Assembly (NCBI GenBank): GCA_037127255.1
Contig: JBANSL010000002.1
Location: forward strand, 9,902,001-9,966,000
Direction: 5' to 3'
DNA length: 64,000 bases
Source: Persicaria tinctoria
Taxonomy: Eukaryota; Streptophyta; Magnoliopsida; Caryophyllales; Polygonaceae
A model generated the notes under the pieces. That model searched no databases, was not told where the DNA came from, and saw only the letters and a program-made list of their open reading frames with translations. The position numbers and the translations under genes are program-made. Below are positions 50,371 to 64,000 of the stretch, piece by piece. Position 1 is the first letter of the stretch; each line of letters begins with the position of its first letter.

Positions 50371-53300
50371 GAAAGTGAAGGAATTTGTATCCTTTAATTG
50401 ATGTGTGAAATACTAATGATATAATAAGATTAAAATGGAGATTTATAATCTGAATAATTTAGGTAATTATAGTGCTTTGCTAGAAGCCAACTATAATTTA
50501 TAGATTAAATTATATTTAATCTATTGCTATTTTATTCAGGTCCTATAAGGTCACACACAAAGAGTATTAGGAATTGGATAATTGATTAATAATAATAATA
50601 AGTTATTATTGTTGATATAGTTTGTGGATAGAAGATAAAAGATAAAGGTGACTTATTAGGAATAAGTTGACCTAGTTTCTACAATATATAAGGAGACTTA
50701 TTGAGAATAAGTCTTAACCATATATTGGATTATACGTGTCTCCAAAATCTCCTCCCACCACAAATCGCCTGCCTCCCTAACTCGTAGGGTGAATTGCAAT
50801 CCTTCGATCATTCGTTCTAGCAAACGGAGACAAGGAGATCCAATCCCGTGCTCGTGTGGACCAAGTAGAGGAGTCGCGCTTGAGGCTCTTTTCTCCAAAG
50901 CTGATTTCGAATCAAGGTTCCGCACAAGAAAGGTACGACTTTTCCCCTCTATATTGTTCATATCAATTCATGCATGAGATCCCGAATTAGATGTTAGAAA
51001 ATAGTTTTCTTCCCTTCCGCTGCGCATCTAATTTTCCTACAGTGGCATCAGAGCCTCTTGCATAAATTGATATGATCGATTGATTTTCTTGATAGTTTTG
51101 ATTCAATTTAGCAATATAGTCGATAGATGGAATAGTTTGTATAATTAAAATTATAAATTTTATTAATTGGATACTGTGTGAAATTAGTTCACGTAATCGC
51201 CGCCACCCTTGATTTCTATTGATTGGATCACTTGAAATTATACTGTGTGAAATTAGTTCACGTGACCGTCGCCACCCTTGGTTTCCATTGATTGGATCAT
51301 TTGAAATTATTGATTGGATACTGTGTGGATTTACTCACTTGAAATTAGTTCAAGTACGTAGACCTCTGGTTTCGAATGTACACGTTATTGGATCACTTGA
51401 TTACAGTTCTACGAAGACGGAATCCAATTATTATTATCTTTTCTTTCTGGTTTTGAAAGTAAAATAAAATAATTTGGATCGGCGGCTTTGGGTAAGATAG
51501 GGTTATTAGGATTTTAGTGTAAAATCCTAAATTACCTTAATTAGTTATGGTAGGTATCTTATCCCTAATACAATATTCTATCAAATTATACAAGGTAAAA
51601 GTTACCATAAAATTTATTCCATCTATATGATTGCTAATTTTGAATTAAATATCAAGAATATTAAATTAACTATTTTATTAGATAATTTAATTGATTTGAG
51701 TTAAATAGTTTATTAATATGATCAATATTCTATTTTTATTTATATTAATTTGATTAATATTTTGATATTATATTAATTGTGATTAATATTTATTTAATAT
51801 TTGATATTATTGCATGCGGTGACTAGTATGGCCCAAGTAGCATATAAATACGATCTGCGTATCGTTATGTATTTTTGTACACGATCTGCGTATCGTTATG
51901 TATTTTTGTAATTTAATTTTTGAAAGTAAATTTATTTATACATTGTACAAAAGAAGATGTTACAAGATTCAAGGATGGAGATCCAAAAGGCGATTCTAAG
52001 ATGGAGATCCAAAAGGCGATTCTAGGATGGAGATCCAAAAGGAGAATCAAGGATGAGGATCCAAGAAGTTAGAAGAACCTTGAAGATTTATCTTTTTGGT
52101 TTTCTTTTCATTAGGGGCCATACTAGGATCACAATTTATTTTTTGTGCATGTGTTTGGTTTATGCTTGCATGTTTGATTATGTTGTTTGTTCACTTGATA
52201 ATTAGACTTGCATGACAAACCTAGTTCCCTTAAAAGAAAATTGAGAGTATGCCTTTCCAATTCATAACCTATGAGGCCCTGGGAATTTGATGGATAGGTT
52301 TTGCCAAAGCAAGGTGTCCATGCTTTGACCTTGGGATAGTACGGGTAAATCTATATAAGGGATTTATAGCCTTGAATTGGTTCTACTCAACAAAAGACCA
52401 AAAGACAAAGTTTTGGATTTTGAGGCATGGGATAGATTTACATAAGATGTGATCTATCAACCAAGAGTTATAAATGTTATAACTAGTAAAAGTTACTTAC
52501 CTTGTCACATAAGAGTTAGGGTAGTGCCAAAGCACGCTAATGTCTTATCTGTAATAGGATCTTGGAATCATTTTATTCAAAGGGAAATTTATTTGATGGA
52601 TAAAATGGCATTAGCTTATTTACATTTAAAGCATGTTCAAATTTTAAGCTTTTTGCATGACAAACATGATTCATATTTTGCATGTTCTATGTTGTAGATA
52701 TCATGAACAGAAACGATAACCCAACCATCATCAATTTGCGTTCAATTCTTGAGAAGAATAAGTTGAACGGCAATAATTTCCTCGATTGGGAAAGAAATCT
52801 GAGAATTGTTCTCAGGTCTGAAGGAAAAGAGAGTGTACTTGACACCCCAATCCCAAAATTGACTGATGCCTCTACTCAAGCTGAGAAGGATCAGGAAAAA
52901 CAAATCAGAGATAAGTCAGTGATTGTCACATGTCTTATGCTGGCTTCTATGGAGTCGAGCCTTCAAAAGAGGTTCGAAAAGATGGATGCTTGCACCATCA
53001 TTCGCACCTTGAAAGTTATGTTTCAGGAACAAGCGAGGATGGAGAGGTATGAGACTCATAAGGCAATACTTGATTGCAAACTTGAGAAAGGCAAGCCAGT
53101 TGGTCCTCATGTCTTTGAAATGATTGGTCATTTTGAAAACATGGAGAGACTTGGCCACCCCTATAGCCAAGAGTTGGCTACAGACATCATACTTCATTCT
53201 CTGCACGATGGATTTGCTCAGTTCAAGCTAAACTTCAATATGAACGGAGCTGTAAAAACGCTTGAAGAGTTGCATGGGATGCTTAAGACCGCTGAGCAAA

Positions 53301-56300
53301 ATCTAACTATGGGCAACAAGAAGGAGATCTTGATGGTCCAAAAGGGAAAAGGGTTCAAGAAAGGGGCATCTGGGCAGCAAAAGAATGCAAAAGGGAAGGG
53401 TAAACCAGTTACCCAACCCAAGAACACTTCTGAGAAAGCTAAAGTAGCTGCTGACCATGATTGTTTCTACTGCCATACCAAGGGTCACTGGAAGAGAAAT
53501 TGCCCAAAGTATCTGGAGGATAAGAAAAATGGAACTGTGAGTTCCAATTCAGGTACGCATGTTATAGAAGTCCTATCGGCTAATGCTTCTAGCTGGGTAT
53601 TCGACTCAGGCTGTGCAGGTTCTCACATTATTACGAATGTGCAGGGGCTAAAAAGGCGTAGAAGCTTGGCCAAGGGAGAGGTAGATCTTCGAACTGGAAC
53701 TGGAGCAAAGGCTGCTGCACTTGTTGTTGGAGATTATAGTCTACCTTTACCTTCTGGTTTAGTTTTAGAACTTAATAATTGTTATTTTGTTCCGTCAATT
53801 ACTAGAAACCTTATTGCGGCTTCTGTTTTGGATTTAGAAGGCTACAATTATTCTTGCAAAGATCAACGCTTGTCTATTTTCAAAGATAACATTTTTTATG
53901 CCGATTTTGTGTTGAGTAATGGACTCTACATTTTGGATCAAACATCCGGCATTTATAACGTAAGTACCAAAAGGCAAAAATCAGACGCAGGTGATAACAC
54001 CTACCTATGGCATTGTCGATTGTGTCACATAGGCTTAAATCGCATGAAGAAGCTCCATAAAGATGGACTTTTGACATCAATTGATTGTGAATCATTTGAC
54101 ACATGTGAGTCATGTCTAATGGGAAAAATGACAAGGTCACCTTTTACTGGGGTAAGTGAAAGGGCAACTGAGCTCTTGGCACTAATACATACTGATGTAT
54201 GTGGACCTATGAGTACAGAAGCTAGAGGTGGGTATAGATACTTCATAACTTTTACTGATGACTTGAGTAGATATGGCTATATCTACTTAATGAAGCACAA
54301 GTATGAATCATTTGAAAAGTTCAAAGAATTTCATAATGAAGTTGAAAACCAGCTTGACAAGAAAATTAAGGCACTCCGATCTGATCGTGGTGGTGAATAT
54401 TTGAGTCAAGAGTTTGATCATCATTTGAAAAGTTGTGGGATATTATCACAACGAACTCCACCCGGAACACCCCAAATGAACGGTGTATCTGAAAGGAGAA
54501 ATAGGACCCTGTTGGACATGGTTCGATCAATGATGAGTTTTGCTAATCTTCCAATATCTTTCTGGGGGTATGCTCTCACAACCGCAATGTTCACACTAAA
54601 CAGGACTCCATCTAAGGCTGTAGAAAAGACACCATATGAGTTATGGACCGGAAGAGTTCCAAGTTTGTCTTTTCTCAAAGTTTGGGGATGCGAAGCATAC
54701 GTAAAATGTTTACTAGCAGATAAGCTCGCACCCAAATCAGATAAGTGCTTCTTTGTAGGGTACCCTAAGGAAACTAAAGGGTACTACTTCTACAATCCCA
54801 CCGAGCACAAAGTGTTTGTTGCCAGGGATAGTGTCTTTTTGGAAAAAGAGTTTGTTTCCAAAAAGTCAAGTGGGAGAAATGTTGATCTCGAAGAGGTTCG
54901 AGAGAAGCAACAAACCGAGCAGCAAGAAGACATGGATCACTCCATGACTGAGGCTGTGAGCTTTGAGGACCTAATTCCAGAAGAAGATGGAACTCAAACT
55001 CATACAATGGAGGAGGTGGAATTGGAGGTGCAAGACCCCATTCCCAATAACCCACAAAATGTTGTGGTGGAACCTCTAGTTGCTCAACCCACGCGTAGAT
55101 CAGAAAGGGCAAGATCGCTACCAAATAGATTTGCTGAATTCATATTGAATACAAGTCTAGACATTTTGTTGTTAGAAAGCGATGAACCCACTACATATAA
55201 GCAAGCTTTGATGAGTCCAGACTCCAAGAAGTGGCATGATGCCATGGTATCCGAAATGGATTCTATGTCTGAGAATCAAGTATGGGACTTGATAGATCCA
55301 CCAGATGGGATAGTACCCATTGGTTGCAAATGGGTTTACAAACTCAAAACAGACAAGAATGGAAAGGTAAATCTATTCAAAGCAAGACTGGTTGCGAAAG
55401 GGTTTAAACAGGTTCATGGTATTGACTATGATGAAACTTTCTCACCAGTCGTTATGATTAGATCCATCCGGATACTCCTAGCAATTGCAGCTCATTATGA
55501 TTATGAGATCTGGCAAATGGATGTCAAGACCGCGTTTCTAAATGGATACTTAGAAGAGGATGTGTACATGACACAACCTGAAGGTTTTGAGGATCCACAA
55601 AATCCTAGGAAGGTATGCAAACTTAAGAAATCCATTTATGGACTTAAGCAAGCATCAAGGAGTTGGAACCTTCGATTTGATGAAGTGATCAAACAGTTTG
55701 AATTCATCAGATGTGAAGAAGAACCTTGCGTTTACAAAAAGTTTAGTGGGAGCAAAGTTGTATTCTTGGTTTTGTATGTGGATGACATACTACTCATTGG
55801 GAATGACATTCAAATGCTTGAGTCTGTAAAAGACTGGCTCAAGAAGCATTTCTCAATGAAAGACCTTGGAGAGGCAGAGTACATTTTAGGCATCAAGATC
55901 TATAGGGATAGATCCAAGAGACTCATTGGACTAAGTCAGGGAACTTATATAGATAAGGTTCTAGACAGGTTCAAAATGAAAGATTCCAAAAAGGGATTTT
56001 TGCCCATGCAACATGGTCTATATCTAAGCAAGAAGCAGTGTCCAGTAACACCTGCTGAGCTGGATAGAATGAGTCGGATCCCTTATGCATCAGCAATAGG
56101 ATCCATTATGTATGCCATGATATGTACTCGCCCAGACGTTGCATTCGCCTTAAGTGTGTGCAGCAGATACCAATCGAGTCCAGGTGAAGCACACTGGAGT
56201 GCAGCTAAGAACATCCTCAAGTACTTGAGAAGAACTAAGGATGATTTCTTGGTGTATGGTGGTCATGATGAGTTGATCGTTCAAGGATACACTGATGCCA

Positions 56301-58256
56301 GCTTCCAGACAGATAGAGACGACTTCCGATCCCAATCCGGATACGTTTTTATTCTTAATGGAGGAGCTGTGAGCTGGAAGAGCTCAAAGCAAGACACAGT
56401 AGCTGATTCTACAACAGAGGCTGAGTACATCGCTGCAGTGGATGCTGCTAAGGAAGCTATCTGGATAAGGAAGTTTTTAGCCGAGCTTGGTGTGGTTCCC
56501 AAAGGGGTTGAAGCCATTGACATTTATTGTGACAACAATGGTGCCATTGCTCAATCCAAAGAACCAAGCTCCAATTCCAAATCCAGGCACGTGCTCAGGA
56601 AGTATCACGTCATACGAGACTATGTTCAAAGAGGTGACGTGAGACTATGCAAGATACACACGGATAACAACATAGCAGATCCGTTGACTAAACCTCTTCC
56701 CAAGCCCAAGCATGATAGTCACACTAGAGCTAAGGGACTCAAGTCCATTGGTGAATGGATTTGATTTATATGTTTAACGCATTTAGATATTGATCAAGAT
56801 TGTTGAAACATATTTTTATCATGTTTGTTTGAAATAAAATTTCACTATTATTCAATTATGGTTTAGAATTGAATAAAATGTCCTAATAATTTATGATTAT
56901 CAAATAGGATCGCTGCGAAAGTCGTGGTGGTTGAGACCCTATTAAGTGAACTGATATTATGAATTATGCTTTGCCATAGTCTTAATCATTAAATGGGACA
57001 TAAATGATTTAATATAGACTATTATGCAAGTTGATTGATAGCGCCAAGTTTCACGGGCTATAGGGACATAGAGATGTCTAATCAATTGTATAGACAAGTA
57101 TGGTGGATACTTGTTAGGCAGACCTGCCTTAAGATTTTTCAAATAAGTTGAAGAATTAAAGGTTAAAATATTATTAGTAGGTTCCTCAGACATGAGTGTG
57201 ATATCCCTCTCACTTGATGATTGGTAGCCTTTGACACTGTCAACCGCTGATCCGTAAAAGGCAGTCATAAAGGCAGTGATTGAGGTTGCTAAAATTTAAG
57301 TGGGAGCTATAGTCACGCAAGATTGGAGAAGTCCTCCTATTCTGGATATTAGGATATCTGAGTAGGAATAATGTTCTGGCCACTCGAAGAGTAAGAACTG
57401 TAAAATGCATGGCCATGCTCAAATGGATTAATACGTAATCATTTGTTTATTTGACAGCTCAAGCTCGGGATCGAGAAATAATTTGAATTGATATGGATAA
57501 CATGAGATGCTATCATATCGTCAAATTGAACATTAAGTGACAAAGGAATTGAAACCGCACATCCACTTAAGGACAAGTGGGAGATTGAAGGAATTGATGT
57601 CCTTTAATTGATGTGTGAAATACTAATGATATAATAGGATTAAAATGGAGATTTATAATCTGAATAATTTAGGTAATTATAGTGCTTTGCTAGAAGCCAA
57701 CTATAATTTATAGATTAAATTATATTTAATCTATTGCTATTTTATTCAGGTCCTATAAGGTCACACACAAAGAGTATTAGGAATTGGATAATTGATTAAT
57801 AATAATAATAAGTTATTATTGTTGATATAGTTTGTGGATAGAAGATAAAAGATAAAGGTGACTTATTAGGAATAAGTTGACCTAGTTTCTACAATATATA
57901 AGGAGACTTATTGAGAATAAGTCTTAACCATATATTGGATTATACGTGTCTCCAAAATCTCCTCCCACCACAAATCGCCTGCCTCCCTAACTCGTAGGGT
58001 GAATTGCAATCCTTCGATCATTCGTTCTAGCAAACGGAGACAAGGAGATCCAATCCCGTGCTCGTGTGGACCAAGTAGAGGAGTCGCGCTTGAGGCTCTT
58101 TTCTCCAAAGCTGATTTCGAATCAAGGTTCCGCACAAGAAAGGTACGACTTTTCCCCTCTATATTGTTCATATCAATTCATGCATGAGATCCCGAATTAG
58201 ATGTTAGAAAATAGTTTTCTTCCCTTCCGCTGCGCATCTAATTTTCCTACAGAAAG
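50371..58256 (+). mobile_element. Complete Ty1-copia retrotransposon (copia-2)
   Basis: The 5-bp target duplication GAAAG lies at 50371-50375 and 58252-58256. The element between them (50376-58251, 7.88 kb) has two 666-bp LTRs that begin TGAAGG and end CCTACA, a primer-binding site, a 1.6-kb leader with repeats, one uninterrupted gag-pol frame and a polypurine tract. By eye the LTRs differ at only about four positions. All parts needed for retrotransposition appear present, so it is a young and potentially autonomous copy. Confidence 0.95.
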
Positions 58257-59299
58257 TTGCTAAACAGACCGGATCGGGTCTAATATAAAACATTTAAAAC
58301 AATATGGGAGTACGTGTAAATGCACAACATCCTTTTGAACGCTGTGTACTAAAGGTAGAACACGAGGATATATTACTCATCCTGATCATGCACCTGCTTT
58401 ACTTTTTGCAAATATAACATGGATGACGTTGTTATACACATCACAAATCTGCTCCGTAATAAATCGTAATCAATGCCATGTCGGATTGAACGATGTTGAG
58501 TGAAAAAGTTATCAATGCAACGCGAGTTGTTAGATGGCAAGCGGAAGATCAGGTCGAAACGGATTAGCAATGTCGGATCGAAAGTTGTTAGGTTAAATAT
58601 CTTACTAAAAAAAAACACAAAGACCATAAAACACACACATGTTCTACTGCAATCAAGTTATATATTGAATACTAAAACCTAATTATATATGTGTTCTCAA
58701 CTTGAAATTAAATCTGTATATTGAGTGCTCAAGGGTCATGTATGTATACATATATCATTAATGTGTCGACTCACTGCAGTGACTAGTGACTGCCGATAAG
58801 TTATGTTCATGCATATCTATATGTTCATCTATATCTCTCTGTGTTTATGCCTTATGACTACTGACTAGACAATTCACCTCTTTCTTGATCCATGTTTTAA
58901 TTAATGGAATGTTCAATTCTTGCATACCCTCGCCGACAAGCACATACATATATATATCAATCTTCAGACTAGACATATGTACGTAGCAAACTCAATTTTC
59001 ATATGGATAAGTGAATGGATAAATTCATAGTACATGTATAACATGTCAAATCAATGTTACGACTCATATGAAAAATATCGATAATGTAACGTACAATTCA
59101 TAGACATATGCTGATGCCTACCTTAGCTAGCTAGCTAGAAAGGGTACGTTGATAGATCGATGGGTGTTGTATGAGAAATATCGATAACGCAGGTATGTAC
59201 GGATCTCAGAAATTAAAATTCGGATGAGTTAGGTAAGCTAAATTTTTCTTTTACGTATATTTTTTATTAATAAAACATTTAATTTAATAAATAAATGGA

Positions 59300-59360
<61 letters not shown>

Positions 59361-62300
59361 TTCCCGTAATTTTTTACCTATTATTTTATATAATTTTTTT
59401 TAAAAAAATGGGGTGGCCTGTAGTCCGCTTCAGCTTACCCCTCAGTCTGTCTCTGAATCTGGGAGCCACACATCCATGTACATATTCCATGCTCTAACCA
59501 AGTCGAGCATATATATACGAGACCAACTAGTGAGTTCTGATAGTTAAGTTCACTTGAACGAGTTGACGATGTAATGCCTTAAAAGGCTTGAACGTTGGCT
59601 AACTAGCCCATTAGATCGATTAAGAACACATGAGAAATATTAGTGGGTCATATAACGTGTGAGTCCACACCAGTCCCGGCCCCAGGGGATGGGCGAGAAG
59701 GGCGACAGTCTAGGGCCCGTAAATTTTAGGGGCATATAATAAATAAATTTGTAACAGTACGACAAGTAGGGTTGGGCGGTGGTAGGAAAATTACCATATC
59801 AACCGATTACCAACCGGACATTGGTACCAAGAAGTCGGTAACCGACTGAATCGGTAACCAAAATCTCGGTACCAAGGCTAGTCGGTACGGTACACGGTAT
59901 GGGCAACCTAAATACCGTGGTACCGTCGGTACCGAACATATATTTATTTATTTTTTTAAAAAAATTAAATATTGTGTAGGGCTGTATATTATAAATTCGG
60001 TACCGTGGTACCGAATATATATTTATTTTTAAAAAATAAAAAAATAAATATCGGTACCGATGGCACCACAGTGTATTAAAACGCAAATTTAGACATGAAA
60101 ATAGTGTCTTCGGTTACCATGGTACCAACATTCAGTAACCGATAGTTTCGGTACCAATAGTTTCGGTAACCGAAACTAGTCGGTTGGCACGTGGTACAAA
60201 AAATCTCATACCGAGTGGTATCGGTACTATACGTGGTAATCGAAAATTTACCATGGTAACGACAAGGCATAAACTAGTTATTGAGTTTCTATAATAAAAC
60301 CAATTGACAATATGTGAAGTAGTTGAATTCTTCACATGATAAATGAATTGAAATACATTTATATCATTTTACATATTCAACGATACACACACACATGTTT
60401 AGTTACAGTGATCAAATTGTCTAGGCAAAATTAGTGGGTTTCAGCCACCAATAATCGGGGTTAATTAGTGTAATAACATGGTGGAGTGAAAACTAGTGTG
60501 AATCGCACACACAAGCCTCCATGGGAGGAGAACAGAAGCAATCGAAGGACAGAGGAGGAAGAGAGAGTTTGTTGAATTCTTGATTTCTGTTATTGATCAG
60601 TTACTGTACAATAGGGTAGGAGCTGCTATTTATACCAAGTGGTATTAGTACCCATCTTACCCCTTTGTACATTACATGTATATCAAACATGTAAAATGTA
60701 TAATGTTCTATATCCCCCTCTCAAGTTAGACTAGGTGAAGACACTAAGCCTAACTTGGACACAAAAAACCGATGTTGAACCTCCCCTAATGGTTTGGTAA
60801 AAACATCAGCTAGCTGTAGGTGAGTCCTTACATGAATTGGTGTAAGAAAACCATCCTGAAGCTGCTCCCGAACATAATGACAGTCCAGCTTCAAGTGCTA
60901 ATTAGTGCGTTCGTGGAACACGGGATTTTCAGCAATGTGAATAGCTGACTTGCTGTCACAATGAAGAGGGATTGGCTTAGGAATGTTGCATCTCAAATCT
61001 GTAGCCAGTGAATCAAGCCAGACCAGCTCCCCTGCAGTCTTAGACATGCTCCTATATTCGGCCTCCGCTGAAGACTTTGAGACATTTGGTTGCTTCTTTG
61101 TTTTCCATGAAACAAGAGCATTTCCCAAAAATACACAAAACCCAGTGACAGATCTCCCACTGAAGACACAATTACCCCAATCTGCATCACAAAATGCCGT
61201 GAAGGATGGACTGTTGTTGATGGGATACATGAGACCAAGCTCCATGGTGCCATGTAGATACCTTACAACATGAAGAGCAGCTTGCCAATGGGGAACCTGT
61301 GGGGTAGCCATGAATTGGCTCAAGTGTTGAACAACAAAGGAGATGTCAGGTCTGGTCATATTCAGAAACAAAAGGCGACCAACCAATCTTCTGTACTTCT
61401 CAGCATCTTCAAGTATCTCACCATCCTCAACTGACAGCTTCAAACCCCTTTGGAGTGGAAAAGGTGCAGACTTACAGTTAGTCATTTGAGTGTCTTCAAG
61501 GATGTCTTTGACATACTTCCTTTGGTTGAGAAGAGTACCATGAGGAGATCTTGATATCTCTAATCCCAGAAAATATCTAGCTTCACCTAGATCCTTGATA
61601 GTGTAAGCCTTGTGCAGTGCCTGTTTTAATGCTACAATCTCATCAAGGGAGTCACCTGACACCAGCAGGTCATCAACATATACTAAAACCACAATCATGC
61701 CTGAAGGAAGATCTTTGGTGAAGAGACTATAGTCATAAGTGGACTGAGCAAAACCCTGAGCCAACAAAAATCTGCAAAGCTCAATATTCCATTGTCTGGA
61801 GGCCTGTTTTAACCCATACAAAGATCTTTTGAGGCGGCAAACTTTGGGACTAGCAGCCATGCTATATCCTTCTGGTATCCTCATGTATACTTCCTCATTC
61901 AAGAAACCATGCAAAAATGCATTATTTACATCAAGTTGGTGCACAGGCCACTGCTTTAGAGTAGCCATGGCTAGCAACAGTCTCACAGTTGTGAATTTTG
62001 CTACTGGTGAAAAGGTGTGATGGTAATCCTTACCCTTCACCTGGTTATATCCTTTTGCCACCAGTCGAGCCTTCAATCTTTCAATTGACCCATCTGATCT
62101 AAACTTGACCTTGTACACCCATCTGCATCCAATAGCTACATGACCTGTTGGCAGGTCAGCTATTTCCCAAGTATCATTGCTCTCTAAGGCAATGAGCTCC
62201 TTCTGCATTGCCTCCACCCATTGAGGATCTGCTGCAGCTTGTCTGTAGGTTTGAGGTTCAGGAGTGGCTAACACATGAGCTAAAGATGCAACATATGCTG

Positions 62301-64000
62301 AGGAATAAAAGGTTGTGTTTGATATCTCAGTGGCAAGGAATGACTAAGACTGGGAGGATGGTAAGTTGGGCAAAATAAAGTCATGAAGATGGTTGGGCAG
62401 ATGAGAATGTCTTGAGGACCTTCTCAGGCCAGGTTGTGGGGGAACAATGTTTTCTTCTGTCACAGACTGGGCATGACTTAATGAGGTGGGTGATTCACTG
62501 AGGGAATTGTCAATGGTCATGTTTTGAAGGATCTCTTGGGAAGGTGTAGGATTGGGTTGAGTGAAATGAAGGGCATCAGGCTGGGAAATGGAGTTGCTGG
62601 GTGATAAAGGTGGGTGATAGCTGCAGTCATGTAAATCCAGAGCAGGATTTACCAATGGCAACTGAGATGGCACACTGATCTCAGTAGCAGATTCATGAAA
62701 GGGAAAGATATGCTCCTTAAAAATGACATCCCTGCTTACTATGACCTTTTTATTCACCAAATCATAAAGTATGTAAGCCTTTTGTCCAGCTGGATAGCTT
62801 AAAAACACACACTTCAAGGCCTTGGCAACAAACTTGTCTTTAGGTTGCCCTCTTGCTAAAGCAAAAGCTAAGCAACCAACCACCCTCAGATGATCATAAG
62901 AAGGCTGTTTACCATATAACCTTTCAAAAGGAGTACTCCACTTTAAAATTGCAGTAGGTAACAGATTTATCACATGAGTAGCAGACAACACACAATCACC
63001 CCAGAATCTCAAAGGCAATTTAGCATGAAGTCTGATTGATCTAGCAGTCTCAATGAGGTGCCTATGCTTCCTTTCCACACGTCCATTTTGTTGTGGAACA
63101 TAAGGAGCAGACATTTGATGTAGGATCCCTTTATTTTCAAAAAACTGCTTGCACTTAAGAAATTCAGTGCCATTGTCACTTCTAATTACCTTGACCCTTT
63201 TATCAAACTGATTTTCAATCATATGAATGAAGGAACATATCATCCGACTAACCTGTCCCTTATTCTGTACTAGCTGTGTCCATACAGCCCTGCTGTGATC
63301 ATCAAGAAAGGTGATGAAGTATCTAGCTCCATTCCAGGTTGGAACTTTATAAGGACCCCATAAGTCAATATGTAAAAGCTCAAAGCATTCAGTTGCAATA
63401 GAGGAACTAGTATTAAAAGGCAAGGCATGAAGTTTAGCCAGTACACAAGAATCACAATCAAGGCTATCCAAGCTACTGTCTTTACAACCAGGTATGTGAG
63501 TCATTTTAGACACAAATGCATGCCCCAATCTGGCATGAAGCAAAGAACTGCTAAGACTAGAGGAAGAATTGCTGGAGGCTGACTGAATATCCCTTGTATG
63601 AATAACAGTCTTGCCATTATTGCCTTTAATCAATCCTTTTGAAATGTCTGAAAGATCAGCTACAAGCTCGAGAGTTGCTTTGAACAGTCTGTTATGAACT
63701 CTTTGACCAGTAAGTACAGTGTGACCACTCCTAGGATCCTGTAAAATACATGTATTCTTGTGAAAGTTAACATCCACCTCTGAGTCATCAATAACCTTCC
63801 CAACTGACAGAAGATTAATCTTAAACTCAGGAATAGAAAACACATCATATAGAATCAGTCCTTAAGCAGTGTGAACATCCCCAACTTCTGATACAAACTT
63901 AACTGATCCATCTGGCAAAGAAACTCTAATAGGGACCTTTAGCTGTCTTTTAAATCTCAACATGCTATCATCAAAAACCATATGATCTGTAGCTCCACTA

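Overview
The window is plant nuclear DNA, most likely from a eudicot. The evidence is small spliced genes with GT-AG introns, plant-specific proteins (a phytochrome-interacting bHLH factor, a plant-type GET1), an AT-rich background, Ty1-copia elements primed by initiator-tRNA-Met-like sites, L1- and RTE-type LINEs, and Stowaway, hAT, Mutator-like and TRIM-like elements. An asterid such as a Lamiales species is only a guess. I see no bacterial, plasmid, CRISPR or defence locus and no convincing new multi-gene system. The interest lies in unusual transposon structures and in one altered signalling motif.

Layout. 1-20 kb is transposon-dominated: a non-autonomous Mutator-like element with a 9-bp target duplication (723-2577), a possible Helitron end, a TRIM-like unit joined to a broken copia element (about 4.7-8.0 kb) that is itself fused to a 5'-truncated L1 LINE (8.0-9.7 kb), LINE relics, a 1.46-kb foldback element (11.9-13.35 kb), an RTE tail and Stowaway-like MITEs. 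20-38.5 kb is the genic core with four genes: a five-exon organelle-type 5'-3' exonuclease (21.7-24.0 kb, +), a seven-exon GET1/WRB homologue (24.8-26.0 kb, +), a Glu-rich repeat protein (31.8-34.3 kb, +) and a PIF3-type bHLH factor (38.5-35.2 kb, -). The last two are convergent. A putative leader and promoter for a minus-strand transcript lies at 43.7-44.3 kb and could belong to the PIF gene through long 5'UTR introns. 44.6-64 kb is again transposon-rich: nested MITEs, a short L1 insertion with a 13-bp duplication, an RTE LINE with a mutated catalytic motif, a complete and very young copia element (50.4-58.25 kb, 666-bp LTRs, intact polyprotein), a GGTACC-rich repeat, and a decayed copia element on the minus strand that runs off the right edge.

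Gene roles. The four host genes are not obviously functionally linked: organellar DNA processing, tail-anchored protein insertion at the ER, an acidic protein of unknown function, and light-signalling transcription. All splice models were made by eye from reading frames and splice sites. They are consistent in phase but not supported by transcripts. The PIF start codon could not be located.
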